NCBI GenBank assembly: GCA_914767715.1
Contig: OU612073.1
Location: 7,874,001-7,938,000, forward strand
Reading direction: 5' to 3'
DNA: 64,000 bases
From: Membranipora membranacea
Lineage: Eukaryota > Bryozoa > Gymnolaemata > Cheilostomatida > Membraniporidae
Made by a program: the position numbers and the translations under genes. A model generated the notes under the pieces. It was not told the DNA's origin, ran no database searches, and worked only from the letters and a program-made list of their open reading frames with translations. The stretch's first letter is position 1. Each line of letters begins with the position of its first letter. This document shows, piece by piece, positions 50,401-61,980 of this stretch.

Positions 50401-51473
50401 TAAGAATAATTGGGATTCAATGAATTTCAAAGCTGTAACTTTTCAGGAGTGATAATATCTGCATGGTTAGCCTTTATTCAGTAACTTTGTCACATATCAA
50501 AAGCAATTGTTTTCTCTTTTAATTAAGTCATGATAACTCCCATTCGATGGCATGCCATAGCTTATAGCCAATAGTTAATTCAGCTAGGCTATTGCTGGTA
50601 CCTATGAAACACACTTTGAAAACTGATTGTGGAAGAATTGTAATCATTCGTGTTGGGTGATTCACTCAAGTACAGCCAGGTCCTGTCTGGGGCCAGATAG
50701 AACAGTAACCATGACTCACCTGATTTCGGATATGATATTATATATACATCATCATCTCGGACGGTCAGTTTCCTATTTAACTGCTTTGTGTTCTTGGCAA
50801 TGTCTTTGATAAGTGGGATGCCATTTAAGTATGATAGCCATGCTAAAAGTTTGTCTTCTTCGGGTTTAGTCTAAAGGTGTGATAGAGTTGCATATTAAAT
50901 GAAAGGTGGAAGGTAATTACTATACTAAAAAGGTATATTACATCTTAAAGACATGGATTTTGTTTCGAGTAGTCTAAGATTTGAGCAGTCAACAGTTACC
51001 TACGGTTCAATCCTTCCTATTGGACCATTATATGGGCCCTGATACCAATTGTAAGTAAGTTGAAAAGAAAGTGGCCTTTAAACTGGGAGGTCCTGTTTTT
51101 GATTCCCAAGCGATGTGTCAGGAAGTGCATTCGACCTCAAATGTTTCTCGGCCACAACAGTAGGCCTATACAGTCTGTAGACCATATTAAAAGAAAAAAA
51201 ATCAGGTAACATCAAGGTTTCTCACAAGATATCACAGGGTAGTGACACTAGAATTATAAGTCAGTTTTGCATTTTTGTAAGCAAATCAGGAGAGGACAAT
51301 TTTTATACTTTTACACGATCACAACATACCGCCTGACCTTTAACCTCTGTATCCTCAAGGTCGTCTGTTTGTCCATTCTGCTTTTTCTTGCCATAATAGT
51401 GAAGTCCTGTAGTTATCGCAATATGGCTGACAACCACAGCTGCAGCAAGGCGCTTGATAAACTTCGATAACAT
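44463..51473 (-). CDS. SULT-family sulfotransferase with N-terminal membrane-anchor-like segment
   Basis: Transfers sulfonate from PAPS to a small acceptor that cannot be predicted here. Seven minus-strand exons: 51473-51330, 50870-50720, 50269-50052, 48936-48810, 47130-47024, 45734-45554, 44578-44463; phases match and give 347 aa, against about 290-300 for cytosolic SULTs. The extra 48 residues come from exon 1 and contain a hydrophobic run (about 9-27, LAAAVVVSHIAITTG) between basic ends, like a signal anchor. Core motifs: YPKSGTTWL at 95-103 (PAPS 5'-phosphosulfate loop), FKSHLP with catalytic His 155, NPRDVAVSYYHF at 178-189 with Ser 185, Tyr 244, and RKGIVGDWKN at 308-317 (PAPS/dimer region). 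Odd: residue 177 is Cys where SULTs have the Arg that holds the 3'-phosphate (MCNPRD for xRNxKD). Exon 4 was confirmed by phase. Confidence 0.9.
46903..46914 (+). repeat. Poly-G run of 12
   Basis: Homopolymer G tract in a sulfotransferase intron. It may also be a point of assembly or sequencing error. Confidence 0.9.
48810..48936 (-). CDS. Sulfotransferase exon 4 with the 3'-phosphate-binding motif
   Basis: A 127-bp exon between acceptor TTATAG and donor CGAG|GTTAGA. It encodes IIYIMCNPRDVAVSYYHF and then FADFFELFLTGR. It is the only exon that restores frame between exon 3 (phase 0) and exon 5 (needs phase 1). The canonical Arg of the RNxKD motif is a TGT Cys codon, one C-to-T change from CGT Arg. 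The plus-strand ORF over this exon is a shadow. Confidence 0.9.
51330..51473 (-). CDS. Sulfotransferase exon 1, N-terminal extension
   Basis: A 48-codon exon, MLSKFIKRLAAAVVV onward, joined in phase 0 to the exon starting TKPEEDK. Its hydrophobic run of about 19 residues, preceded by KFIKR and followed by KKK, would suit a signal anchor; a mitochondrial targeting peptide is the main alternative. The frame is open further upstream to a MFFALPFLFQ stretch, but TTCCAAG just before the ATG may be a UTR acceptor. Confidence 0.7.
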
Positions 51474-51733
51474 CGGGGCACCTTGGAAGAGAAATGGGAG
51501 TGCAAAAAACACACAAAACTGGTCAGGTTAAAATAACTGGAGAGAATGTACAGGGTTGGTGCCAATCTTCCTAACCAAACTTAACCTCTGGGGCAAATAT
51601 GGTAAGCAGCATGGTAACAGTACCCAAGAGCCAAGAGCACTCAGAGCCAGCACATTGTATAGATTCAGTCCTCAGTTCATTGGTAATAGACTATATTCAT
51701 GGGCACCTGCCTGGCGCTAGCAATTTAAGTTAT

Positions 51734-51753
51734 CAGGGAGAATTCTCCCTGAT
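51734..51753. repeat. Perfect 20-bp palindrome
   Basis: TCAGGGAGAATTCTCCCTGA reads the same on both strands. It lies inside the repeat-like region upstream of the sulfotransferase gene. Confidence 0.9.
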
Positions 51754-52161
51754 GTTATGTTACCTGAGACGTGTTTCACCCAGCAAATGAACCAAATCCT
51801 CGAGTCTGGTGGTTTTGGATCTGTAATACCCCATGACAGCAAATATGGTAAGTAGGCTGAGCAGACTGTCTAAATGGGGCAAACTAAACAGCCTGCCCAG
51901 GACAATCATGGGCCCGTTGGACTTGCACCCCCGTATGTCCCTACCCATGTCCAGCATGAGTAGAACTAGACATGGGCAAAATAAATGGCAGAACGGTGCA
52001 AAATCAAGGGCCCAGGCCATTGTCCTAGAAGAACCATTCAACCCTCAATTCAATTAATATCTTGGTTATTATGATGATAAGATAATAATGATCACAGCTA
52101 TTCACAAGTGTTGTAAGGCAGCTGGAGTAAGATGCTTGCGAACTTAACCTGTATGATGTTC

Positions 52162-52214
52162 ATGATCAACCACACCCCCCTGTTCTGTTAGGAAGGGGGG
52201 GGGTGGTTGATCAT
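52162..52214. repeat. G/C-tract hairpin, 19-bp arms
   Basis: The left arm, 52162-52180 (ATGATCAACCACACCCCCC), pairs with 52196-52214 with one mismatch around a loop of about 15 bases. The right arm begins within a run of nine Gs. A strong stem-loop could form in DNA or RNA. Confidence 0.85.
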
Positions 52215-52869
52215 CACAACTCATGCCATGGGACATTAACAAAGAGTACACAGCACAGGCATCTTGTAACTCCAGTACATATGCCTTATCTATGGTAATA
52301 AATAAGCCTATGCTCTGTAAACACTATAATGTGGAGGCAGCTATATGCCCTTGAAAACTTGTTTGGACCCATGCTGGAAGGGAAAAGATGGTTTTCTAGA
52401 GTGATTCACGGCAGCCCTTGTCCAATGAAGAGGCAGTAAAATGTCATGCACTCACCAGTTCAGTAGTCCCTTGGCTACTATTTCTCAACTACTATTTATG
52501 TGCTCTCTAAGTCCTTATTGTTCTCCTCGTGGTCCGTGCGCATCTCGGAACTCACCTTTCCTATCTATCTATCTCCTTCTATAACTCCTTAACCTTGTTA
52601 CTATATTTCGGATTACACAACATCTTCCCTTCTCTATCCTTTCCTTCCATTTCCGCTATCGATTCGAATCTTTAACTCCTTCACTATCTATCTATCATAT
52701 TAAGGCTTTCACTATCGATATCCTATTCTCCTACTTACTTGCTACTTGTTACTTGTAGTGTAATCTCCAACTTCTTCTGAATGTCCTAGAGATATGGCAT
52801 AATTGTCTACTCCGTATTTCGTTCCGCATCGGTATCATGGGATCATCGGGTATTCTCTGTCATGCCAGT

Positions 52870-53680
52870 CTAGCCTGCCACAGGTGGTGCCACGAGGAGA
52901 TTACTGCTCACAGGTAGCTGGTTCCAGGCCATCGCTGTTTTGATGAAGAAGTTGTTCTGGTGGTGTAATGAGTTACAGTGAGGGATGTGATATTGCATTT
53001 CATGCCTCCTGCTAAAACCAGATGTAGCTGAGAGAGGGGAGATGTAATCAGTGATAGTGGTGGCAATCTCATTAAAGTGCATTGCTCTGAATAGACCAAG
53101 TCTTCTTGACTCCCTCCTGGATGATAGCTTCTCCCAGTTCATCTTGCATAGTAGCTCCGTTGTGCTTGTGGTCCTGTCAGTCCTACTGATGTTGTTTACT
53201 GACCTAGCTGCCTTTCTCTGGATAGCCTCTAGCGTGTTGCTCTGGGTGGTGGTCAAGGTCGGATCCCACACAGTGCTAGCATATTCGAGTATAGGACGGA
53301 CCAGCTGTTTAGTCCTCGAGACGAATCCTAGTCTGCTGGCTGCCTTTGCTGATATGAAGTTGGTGTTCGTGTTCCACGGTAGGTTCTTTTCCAGTTTTAC
53401 TCCAAGGTACTTGGTGGAATTTACCTGGGGGATATTTATGCCGTGGAGAACATAGGTGTTGTCGATGGTCTTCTTTCGTTTGTGGCTGAACTTTATGTGC
53501 TCGCACTTGGTGGGATTGAACTTCATATCCCATTCTTTCTCTCATTTCTCAAGCACAGCGAGATCTTTCTGAAGTTCGTCTGCCTTGTCGGTTGTAGAGT
53601 ATATGACAGTGTCGTCAGCGAAGAGTCTAACCTTGCTTCTGATGCTGTCAGGGAGGTCGTTTATGTAAACTAGGAAAAGA
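52870..53680 (-). mobile_element. 5'-truncated LINE (non-LTR) reverse transcriptase, decayed
   Basis: On the minus strand the reading FLVYINDLPDSIRS, LFADDTVIYS, MKFNPTKCEHIKF, NSTKYLGVKLE, LVRPILEYASTVWDP and IQRKAARSV is the palm and thumb end of a Jockey/BS-type LINE reverse transcriptase, including the FADD catalytic motif. It begins abruptly near 53680, so the endonuclease and fingers are missing. A TGA at 53544-53542 replaces the expected Trp in LEK-W-EKEWD, and a short segment seems to be missing between LGFVSRT and KQLVRPILEY compared with family norms. The element ends LLVAPPVAG and stop at 52870. It is inactive, and gives the direction of insertion. Confidence 0.88.
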
Positions 53681-53769
53681 GCATCATCTACCTTAAAATT
53701 TAATGGTGGTCTCTTCGCGTGCAGACATTCCTTTGTATGTCCGCACACTGCTCGTCCTCTTTATCTCTC

Positions 53770-54155
53770 CTATCTTGTTCTCCCCAGTTCCTTGGCTGAT
53801 CTTCCGGTAGTTCTGCGTCCCTCATCCTGGGCTCGCCCCCGATCTTGCTCTCTCCTATTCCTCTGTTGCTCTTCCAGTATTTCTGCGTCTCTGCGCTTGT
53901 CTCTCACTCGGTCCTCCTGAGCATCTCTGTCTCCCCTGATCTCATCCAGCTCTCTTCTATGTCTTTCCTCATTCTCTCTCAACTTTCTTTGCAATTGCCC
54001 CTGATGTCATCCTCTCTTTCCTGACGCTCTCTCCTGGCAGCCCTCCTCTTGCTATTCTCCTCTCTCTTTAGTCACTCCATTGCCTCCTCATAATTCCCAT
54101 CCACACTCTCCCAGTCATCTCCTTCTACCCCTCCTATCTTCTCGTCTCTTGTCAT
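53770..54155 (-). pseudogene. Charged coiled-coil ORF with stop and frameshift, gag/ORF1-like relic
   Basis: From ATG 54155 the minus strand reads MTRDEKIGGVEGDDWE and then a very Glu/Arg-rich helix (REENSKRRAARRER). A TGA at 54074-54072 interrupts it and a +1 shift near 53997 is needed to go on into QRKLRENEERHRRELDE and EEQQRNRREQDRGR. Just downstream a frame with VCGHTKECLHAKRPP hints at a zinc-knuckle fragment next to the LINE. Charged coiled-coil then knuckle fits the ORF1 or gag part of a retroelement, but the family is not recognised. Confidence 0.45.
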
Positions 54156-54159
54156 TGCT

Positions 54160-55432
54160 AGTAGTGCTCTCTCTTACCCATTTTTTTCTTCTGCAAAAAG
54201 TTTTCAACCTGGTTTACAGCCTAAGGACCTGATATTTATATCTGAGCCAAACATGGGCACTACACCTAGATCGCTCAAGGAAATATTGAAAAGCTTGATC
54301 TATTCATTGTCCTTGAACTTACTGATCACTTTCGAGGAGACAACTCTCAGAAAATCAAGTTTCCAAATCTTACAAGACTGAGATAACTCCTTGCTTGAAC
54401 AGAATATTATTTCAATTATAAAACTCAGTATATAATGTGTTAGTCTCACCAGTTTTTAACTCTTTGGTCTCACAATCATGCCAGAGCAATGATGGCACAA
54501 GTACATAAATACAGTTTTTGAAATTCACTGACCCAAACTACATCATCGGCCAAGGAAAGTAAACCTATAATCTCACTCATATACGATTCACTACAGTACT
54601 ATTTGAGACAGCGCACTTCTCAGAAAAACTTAAGGAATTCCCTGCACACTGCACATTTAATAGGTCTTTACGCCATAAAAAATCCAGGACCAAACTTAAG
54701 AGGGCAGAGCATCAACTCTTATTGAATACCGGTTTGTTTGACGCAACTGTAGTCCGCTTACAAACCTTCAAACCTGGGGAAAATTTCCCAATTATTCTGC
54801 AGGAAAGTGAATGAGCTGATATGATGGCAAAATTTATCATCGGTTAAACTATCGGTACTCATTATTTATTTTTCAATGTCAATATCATTATATAAGCACC
54901 CTCTACATACATCTGAATTGAGTATTCATAATATAGTGGACAATCTGAGCAAGGAGAATGGAATTCCATTCTCCCTGATCTGAGGTAAGAAAAAGCTGCA
55001 GATGGTTTAAAAGCACACATGTGCATAAAAAATAACTCGCTAGCCTAAATCAAACTGCTTCTACCACAAGTTTACAATATCAAGACGTTGTGACAATCAA
55101 AAATTCACAGCCAAATTCTAAATCAAAAAATGGTTGACAATCGATGAAACTAATAAAACAAACAATAAATAGTAATTAGTCAATATTTCATAGTTATAAC
55201 AAATCATATATTAACATTTTTTTCCTAATCATTTACTGTAGGCTAGCATATGAGCAGCTTCACACAACACCTAATGATACAAAAAGGAAGAAAACATGAA
55301 TGTATAGTAATCTAGAGATTAGTACTGAGTAATATATAAGAATATCTTTAGTTGCATGGAACGATTTCCGGAATATTATTATCATTTTTACGTTGCTGAG
55401 AAAATCATAACATTTTTTCTCTGACGATAGGA
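54160..55432. other. Intergenic region downstream of CCDC181
   Basis: AT-rich sequence without a recognised gene. It contains the 22-bp palindrome at 54953-54974. The part next to 55433 must include the CCDC181 3' UTR, but I found no clear AATAAA on the minus strand. Confidence 0.55.
54953..54974. repeat. Perfect 22-bp palindrome
   Basis: The sequence GGAGAATGGAATTCCATTCT, plus CC, is its own reverse complement. It resembles the palindrome at 51734-51753 in having GGAGAA and TTCTCC arms around an EcoRI-like GAATTC centre. Confidence 0.9.
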
Positions 55433-58400
55433 TTACGTGTCGCCTTCAGTGTTGACTTCAACAAACGGTGAGTGTTGGTGATCAGCCATGTGTCTCACAA
55501 CCACTCCTTGGTTTGTGTTAACTTTATAAAAGCTCCTTAGCTATAGCACCAACTTAGGTCTAAATTATGTAATATCACAGTTGACCATATACTTTATATA
55601 TATATGCCCTTTAGTTATCAAACTCCTATCTGGTCGTGCTCCATTCAGCTAAAAAAAAAATCACATTGAATGGACCATTAGAATATGTGTATATTGACAA
55701 ATTCAGAATAATAGTTAGATAAGCGCTCAACTTTAGCTGGGTTGCTGTTGATGGCTTTGATGGAACCCAGAACATCTTCGGATGATGATTGATGCAACAA
55801 AAATGCATGTATGGGCACTTAACCACATCCGTATGTGCTATCAGCAAGCAGGCAAGTTGAACGGTACATAAAATAAACATTACGCAGTAGAACAGAAGCG
55901 GAAGCGGACGCCGCTGCAAATTAGGCAAGTGAGTTGGCTCTGATCTGATTGGCTGTCTCTCACAATCCTGCAGCCAATCAAAGCCAACAAATTGGCCAAT
56001 AAAAATTTAAAACTTATGCCTCATACTCATACCTCTAGGTGCTGATGAAACTGGTCTAAGAGTGTTAGATTTTTGTTTCTTCCGCCTTGATTTAAGTTTG
56101 CTTGCACTCATTCCGTATAAGATTCGCTGCTCTTTTCTCTTATTTTTTAACCACCTGAAATGAAAATTAAATACATATTACCCCACAGAAACTCACCGTT
56201 GCTATATTGTCGTGTAGAGAGAGGGGCAAGCATTTTTATGCTCCTGAATTGAATAATTCCTCAGCTCAGAAAAAAAAACGAATGATGTTCTATGGATCAA
56301 TGGTAAAAGAAAGACCCATAAAGAGTGTCTGCTTTTCTTCGATGAAAAAGTGGCAGCAGCCGAATCAGAAACAAGCATCTCAGGCAGCCTCATTTCAAAT
56401 AGTGCACTGCTTTCAACTATCCGGAAAAGAAATTTAAGAAGAAAAAGTACAAGTCAACATACCTTTTGAATGCAGCCTCACACTCATCCCTAGATCTGAT
56501 AAAGTAGGCATCGTCTCGCTCCTTCTGCTCACGACTTTTAAGGAGTCGTTCTTTCTTCTGTTGTTCTCTCTTTGCGTCACACCAAGCATTGAATGCTGCC
56601 TCATTATCTTCTTTTTTCTCTCCATCATCCTGTTGATTCTGGTGATTGAATACCAATATTCTTATGTTACATACACAAAGATTTAATAACGTGTAGCTTC
56701 TCAGCATCAACTCTTTAAAAAGCGGCCAATGATACATGCTATGCTCCTCTCTACAAGATGGTGTTACTGTTGATGGTCCTGCAGGATTCCCTAACTGTAT
56801 TAAGAATTGCCTTCCCTCCAATAATGAGAGCATAACTCTATATAGTGCCTTAGACTGATATTTAATTGCTAGGGATGGTTTTATGGAGAACTCAATCAAA
56901 GTTCAACTATGAAATGGAAGCTTCAACATAATAGCAGTGCATCTCAACACCTCACACATAGAACACAACCCTACACTTGATAGTGAAAAGCGAGTGTCAA
57001 CTCTCAGTAACACACCAAAATGCATTTTGCTACAAAACCTTTGTTTTATTCTCTTATGTAGGGCTAGCTGTTAAAGCTTGCTTCAGCAGATTTGTACTTG
57101 CAGCAGTGCTCATTGTTATCTAGCTTTCATAGCAATGATCATTCAGCTGCAGAGGTACTCTACCTTTTTATTTACCGAGTCGTGTCGTTTTCTCTCATCA
57201 TCATCTCGTTTCGTTTGGAGCCACCACTCAAACGCGGAGTCCGCCTCCTCTCGTTTCCTCTTATCTTCCTCCTGCTTTCGTTCCTTCTCTGCCTTCTCTC
57301 TGTTTTTGAGAATGTAACATGTGTGATATTTTACAAAAAAATTTGATTTCAACACATGCTGGCAATCATGTAGACCACAGGTTTTATTGAGCTGAGGCAG
57401 CAAAAAAAAAACTGTAAATGCTAGCCTTAGAGTAATTTTGTTTGTTTCTGAATAATTCATAAAGACTTTATACTATTCAAGGTCCCTATGGGATGCTAAA
57501 TTCAACTGCGGATTTATATGGAAAATCTCGAAATAGAGCAAATCTGTTAGTCTCACCTTTCATGAATGATTTTATCGCGTCTTTCTTTCAGCTCTTTTTG
57601 TTCAGGAGTGAGTGCATATGGTGATCTGTAGCCTGAGGTGTTCCAATCTACCCATCGACTGGAGACTCTATTACCGCCCGAGCTGGGTGATGCATTGGCA
57701 CTGTGAGCTCTTTGCCTATCACTTGAGTAAGAAGTACTACTGGACGCACTACGACCACCTCGAGGACCAATGGATGTGCCTGGCCTTGAAGCTCTCTGAT
57801 GATGTGTGTACGGTGAGGATGATTCTGAAATAAAAGCCAATGAAATATTTCACTCGCTTGCATATTCAGTTTATCAGCGGCTGTTCAATAATTTCCTATT
57901 TTTCATCAGCCCATAGCTAATGGCTTATTGCTAATAGCTAATGTTGGCTAATGGGGGAATCTCAAATTTCATGACTGAAGCATCGTTTCAGATGCCCTCC
58001 TATTTATTGGCATTATTGCAAAACCTCCAACATTTGATGGTCAGACAATTTCCACCTCACATTATATACTCAAGTCACACAATCATCACATTAAATGATA
58101 CTATCACTTATTCCACTCATACCCAGGTGCTACACAGTAACATTGGGTATATATATATATATAAACATAGATATTTTGTATTCTGCTGAAGATAATTAGG
58201 TCACTCTAAATCAATACCTGGATCTATACTAGATCTAGAAGTCTTATAATACAATAAAACATGCCCTTCCACTAGTTTTAATTTTACTCCTCTCCTGCCA
58301 ATTAAATCAAGGCGTTATCTTTGCGCACCTGTGTCAGGAAGAAATAGTTAACTTACCTGAAACGCTGCTGTTTTCTGAAGCTAGTTCATCGGGTATGGGG

Positions 58401-61400
58401 TATCCCATAGCTTGTAACTCTTTTACAGAGACTAGTTCAAACTTGCCGTTAATCTCTACAAGCACCCGATCTTCTTTCTTTTGATTACTCAGGCTCTGAG
58501 GCTGATTTTGATGTGTTGTAGGGAGGTCTTCTCGGCTGTCTTCTTCTTGTTGAGGTTTGCTGCCGGTAGAGGAAGACTGGGACGGCCCTGAGGTATCATC
58601 ATCATCAGCTGACGATGAATAGTTGTTATTATTGTTTTCATTTTTATTTTTATGTTGGTCATCATTATTTTGATTTGACTCTAAATCATCTGAGTTGTTT
58701 GACCCTACACTGCCGGCGGAATCACTTGGGTCGTCAGCAAATTTAAGAGACTTTTTCTTGCGACTGACTTTGATTTGCTGACTTTTTAGAGGTTCACCGG
58801 GTAGTGTACTCGGGTTTTCTTTGTCAGTCACTGTGAGATTTTTGTCGAGCGAGGCACTAAGGCCTCCCTGATCGTCTTCTTGTGTAGGAGCTTGCTTGCC
58901 TGACTCAGCTGCTATGTGAGGGGGGTTTTTGTCTGAGGAGGAGTTGTTTGTGTTTTCAATTTCTGTATCTGTTTCATTCTCCGAGTTTTCGGACGGATAG
59001 GGTGGCGGTTGATACACTGATGTCAGCTCCTCATCCTGCAAACAAATAATTCAGCTATGAGGTAAAAATGAAGCAATCAGAGGATTAAACCAAACTTTGT
59101 GCAGAAGTACGGTGCAAAATTGACTCACCAAAATATGCAATATATTTTCACATAATGCTTCCAATACATTAGTATTGCTTAGTCTTTGTTTGTTGTCAGA
59201 TTAAAAAGTGTGAAATTATTGGGCATAAAATCACGATTTGAAGAATTACTCAGTTCAGCGGCGCCACCAAAGAATGATTTAACGGAACTTTAAATACAGC
59301 TAACCGCATGAACTTTATTTAGACACCATAATGCCCCTTGAGACCCCACATGCAAACAGTAATTACACATATTACTAGGTTCACCAGACCCGACTAAGCA
59401 AAAACAAAACAATCGCCAAAAAATCCATAAATTACTGAGCGTTACAGATTAGTCATTATACAAAATTTTGTTTTCATTAAACATAAGAGTGATTGTTCTC
59501 GCCTTTTCGGCAGCATAATGGCGTTGTACTTGTAATTTTCTCAGAAGGAGGGAACTCTAATGTGGGTGTTAGAGCACCGATCAAAGGGATTCAAATTACG
59601 TCAGAAACTGAAGTGTTAACCCAAGCACCAGTATGATTGCAGCAGATGTGAGTAAGTGAAGTCACGCCCACTTAGAAAGCAAGCAGTGTCAAGAACAAAG
59701 CGACATGGACAAGTATTTTGGGTACGCATATGCAGAAGTGCTACATCAACACCACACTATTTAGGAACTTAGATGCTGATGTAACTGATTGCTGAATTTG
59801 CAAAGTCTATGTGAGTTCAGTACAGGTTCAAATTCAATAATCAACACAACCTGCCACAAATAGATGGAACACAGTTAAGTCAAAGTTGTTGGAGGGATGT
59901 TGATGTTGTTCTGTATTGCTAGAATTGATGTTCCGTCATACGAAACAGGCATCAATATGGATGCCTCTCCCGTATTGATTGAGTTGTGGTTTACCTGTTT
60001 GAATTCGATAAACTTTTGGCGCCCATCGTCAGGTAAAGGTTCCTTATCCCACTGTGCGTTTACTTCCCTCAATCTCTGAGACACAAAAGTAGAGTAGTCC
60101 ATCTCACCAAATATACCTGCATTGGGATCCCACTCATCATCTGAAAAATAGATTTGTTTTGCAGGCTGATAGGTAATAAATATGAAAGGCTGCAGTGCTA
60201 GATATTTCCATGAGGAAATTTTTCTACTTATACATTAGTATAAGCGCTTATACTGTGTTGGGATAGCTGATAATGAAACACACCCACCAGCTATCCCTCC
60301 ACAGTTTGAGCGCATTAACAACTTATACATATTAAATACAGGTGCAACATTTGCACCGATATAAATCCTTCTGGCTTTATCAAGTTGTGTGCATCTTGCT
60401 TATTTTTAGCTATTCTAATGGCAATCAAGAATCAGCTCTCTATGTAATTATCACGTCACAGCAGGAATTAACTAATTTAGAATGTAGGTTCTCTGAGAAA
60501 CTTGGTGTGGACATAATCGTTAGACACAGGTTATTGCAATTATTTTGTTTATGAATCGCTTCTTGGCAAGTCACAGAATGGATGTGTGAATCAACTGTGT
60601 AAAGAGATCGTACGACTTTGACGTTGTCTGTTGCTGGATGTTAAAAGTGAGAAAAGGTTGTCATTTAACCAACAACTACAACTATCAGCCACGAAGACTT
60701 TTATATTTTACTAGTTGGCTTAGCGAGGGCCTTGCTCATTACTGTTACGACACCAAACTTGGTCTAGACAGTTTCAGAGGTGGCATTGCGCCATCAACAC
60801 AATTACTCGTCTTATATGAGCTAAATCTAACTTTGATCCCTAAGTCTACTCTTTCATGAGTTGTTTTACATGATAATGGCCTTGGTTGGATATTATACTC
60901 CCTCCCGGTAAATGTTTTCTAATTTGATTAATTTAATTTCTTTTCAGCATTTGATTATATCAGTGACATCAGAACATCCAAATTTTAGCAGCGGATAATG
61001 TATGGATTTTTTTACATTCTGGGCCTAATATCTCATTCACAGTACTGTTTACCATAACATAGTTCATATAATGGCAGCGATGTTAGAATCATTGGTTTTC
61101 TCAAATCCTAATTACACCAGAGCAAACAAGAAAGATTACAATTTCTGATCGGATCAATATCTTAGAATTGAAAATCCTTCGCCTGTGGTAACATGCTTTA
61201 ATGACACGCAAATGTCGGCATCGCAGTCCATTGGTATTTATTTACATGTAAATAACAGTTCTGGTTTCTGTCTGTTTGCCCTCAGTCGCTGTTTGTGGTC
61301 AACCCTATCGGTTCAGCATTGTAAATTATTTTGGGTGAAATATCACTGAGAAAAGGAGCTCGCACTAAATTCTTTTGCTCAGATCTTTAGCGCAAGAATC

Positions 61401-61939
61401 TAACTTCAAAGGCAGCAATATTTTGTTACTAGAGAATGACCGGAGTTTGTTTGCTCAAGCTTTGTAGTATGGTTCAGCAGATAACAATATACCACTACTA
61501 CTAATTGACTTACACTAAACAGCAGGGTACTATAAAATACTGATAACGTAGGCTAATACCAGTAACCGGCAGTGCCAGTCAGTTAGTGCTGACTGTAGAC
61601 TCAATATGTCTAGGACCTAGGTGCTGACTGACATCGAGACTACACTATTATCATGTGTATCTCTGATTGTTAGAGTGAATTTACTACAAGTACCTAACAT
61701 GAACCTGCCGCTAATTAGTAAAATTAAACTCGGTTCGGTCGTTGCACCAAATTCCTTGTGATGGTACTTGTGAATTAGTGAATAATTTCAATATCTAAAG
61801 ATCAGAGATATACATGCAATAGTGTATCACATGATCAGTGTGTCTATGGTGCTGACGTACCTTCTAGTGGTTGATATTGCTGCATCAGTAAAGCTGCACG
61901 CTGCTGCTCATCAGTAAATTCATAATCCGAGTCCCCCAT
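55433..61939 (-). CDS. CCDC181: CCDC181 orthologue, microtubule/axoneme-associated coiled-coil protein
   Basis: Vertebrate CCDC181 is a microtubule-binding protein of motile cilia and sperm flagella; a like role is inferred. Eight minus-strand exons: 61939-61861, 60140-59995, 59035-58357, 57824-57557, 57299-57164, 56638-56463, 56154-56033, 55506-55433. Phases agree, giving 559 aa (human about 509). An acidic, Ser/Asn-rich N-half contains the conserved block VLVEINGKFELVSVKELQA. A Ser-rich linker and YALTPEQKELKERRDK follow, then Glu/Lys/Arg coiled coil with three FxxW-type repeats: AFEWWLQTKRDDDE, AFNAWCDAKREQQK and AFKRWLKNKRKEQR. The last exon is short and the least certain. ATG 61939 is chosen because the preceding 5' UTR exon would put TAA in frame just upstream. 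Confidence 0.87.
58148..58163. repeat. (AT)n microsatellite
   Basis: Short AT dinucleotide run in a CCDC181 intron. Confidence 0.85.
60141..61860 (-). other. CCDC181 intron between exons 1 and 2
   Basis: A 1.7-kb intron with GTACGT donor and TTTTCAG acceptor. Small plus-strand ORFs at 60342-60859 have no recognisable features. Confidence 0.6.
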
Positions 61940-61980
61940 TCGTCCCTGGTGTACGTCTTCGACTGTCTCACTAGAAGTGG

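Larger units (their letters stand above)
51474..52869. other. Region upstream of the sulfotransferase gene, repeat-like
   Basis: Promoter-side sequence of the sulfotransferase followed by repeat-like DNA at about 51550-52060. There both strands have open frames of odd composition, and near-identical phrases such as GGGGCAAA and AATATGGTAAG recur. A 20-bp palindrome lies at 51734-51753 and a G/C hairpin at 52162-52214. About 52560-52869 is probably the 3' part of the LINE to the right, with CTATCTATCTATC motifs. No gene is claimed. Confidence 0.45.

Noticed and set aside
51760-52057. Overlapping ORFs on both strands next to the sulfotransferase promoter
   Set aside because: Both strands are open with odd composition, which is typical of repeat DNA. 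Neither frame has a known motif.
53051-53455. Plus-strand ORF of 134 codons
   Set aside because: It lies antisense to the LINE reverse transcriptase and has no protein signature.
52870-54155. TGA as a recoded Trp or Sec codon
   Set aside because: Both TGA codons lie in decayed mobile-element sequence that also has frameshift and deletion damage, and the host genes use TGA as a normal stop.
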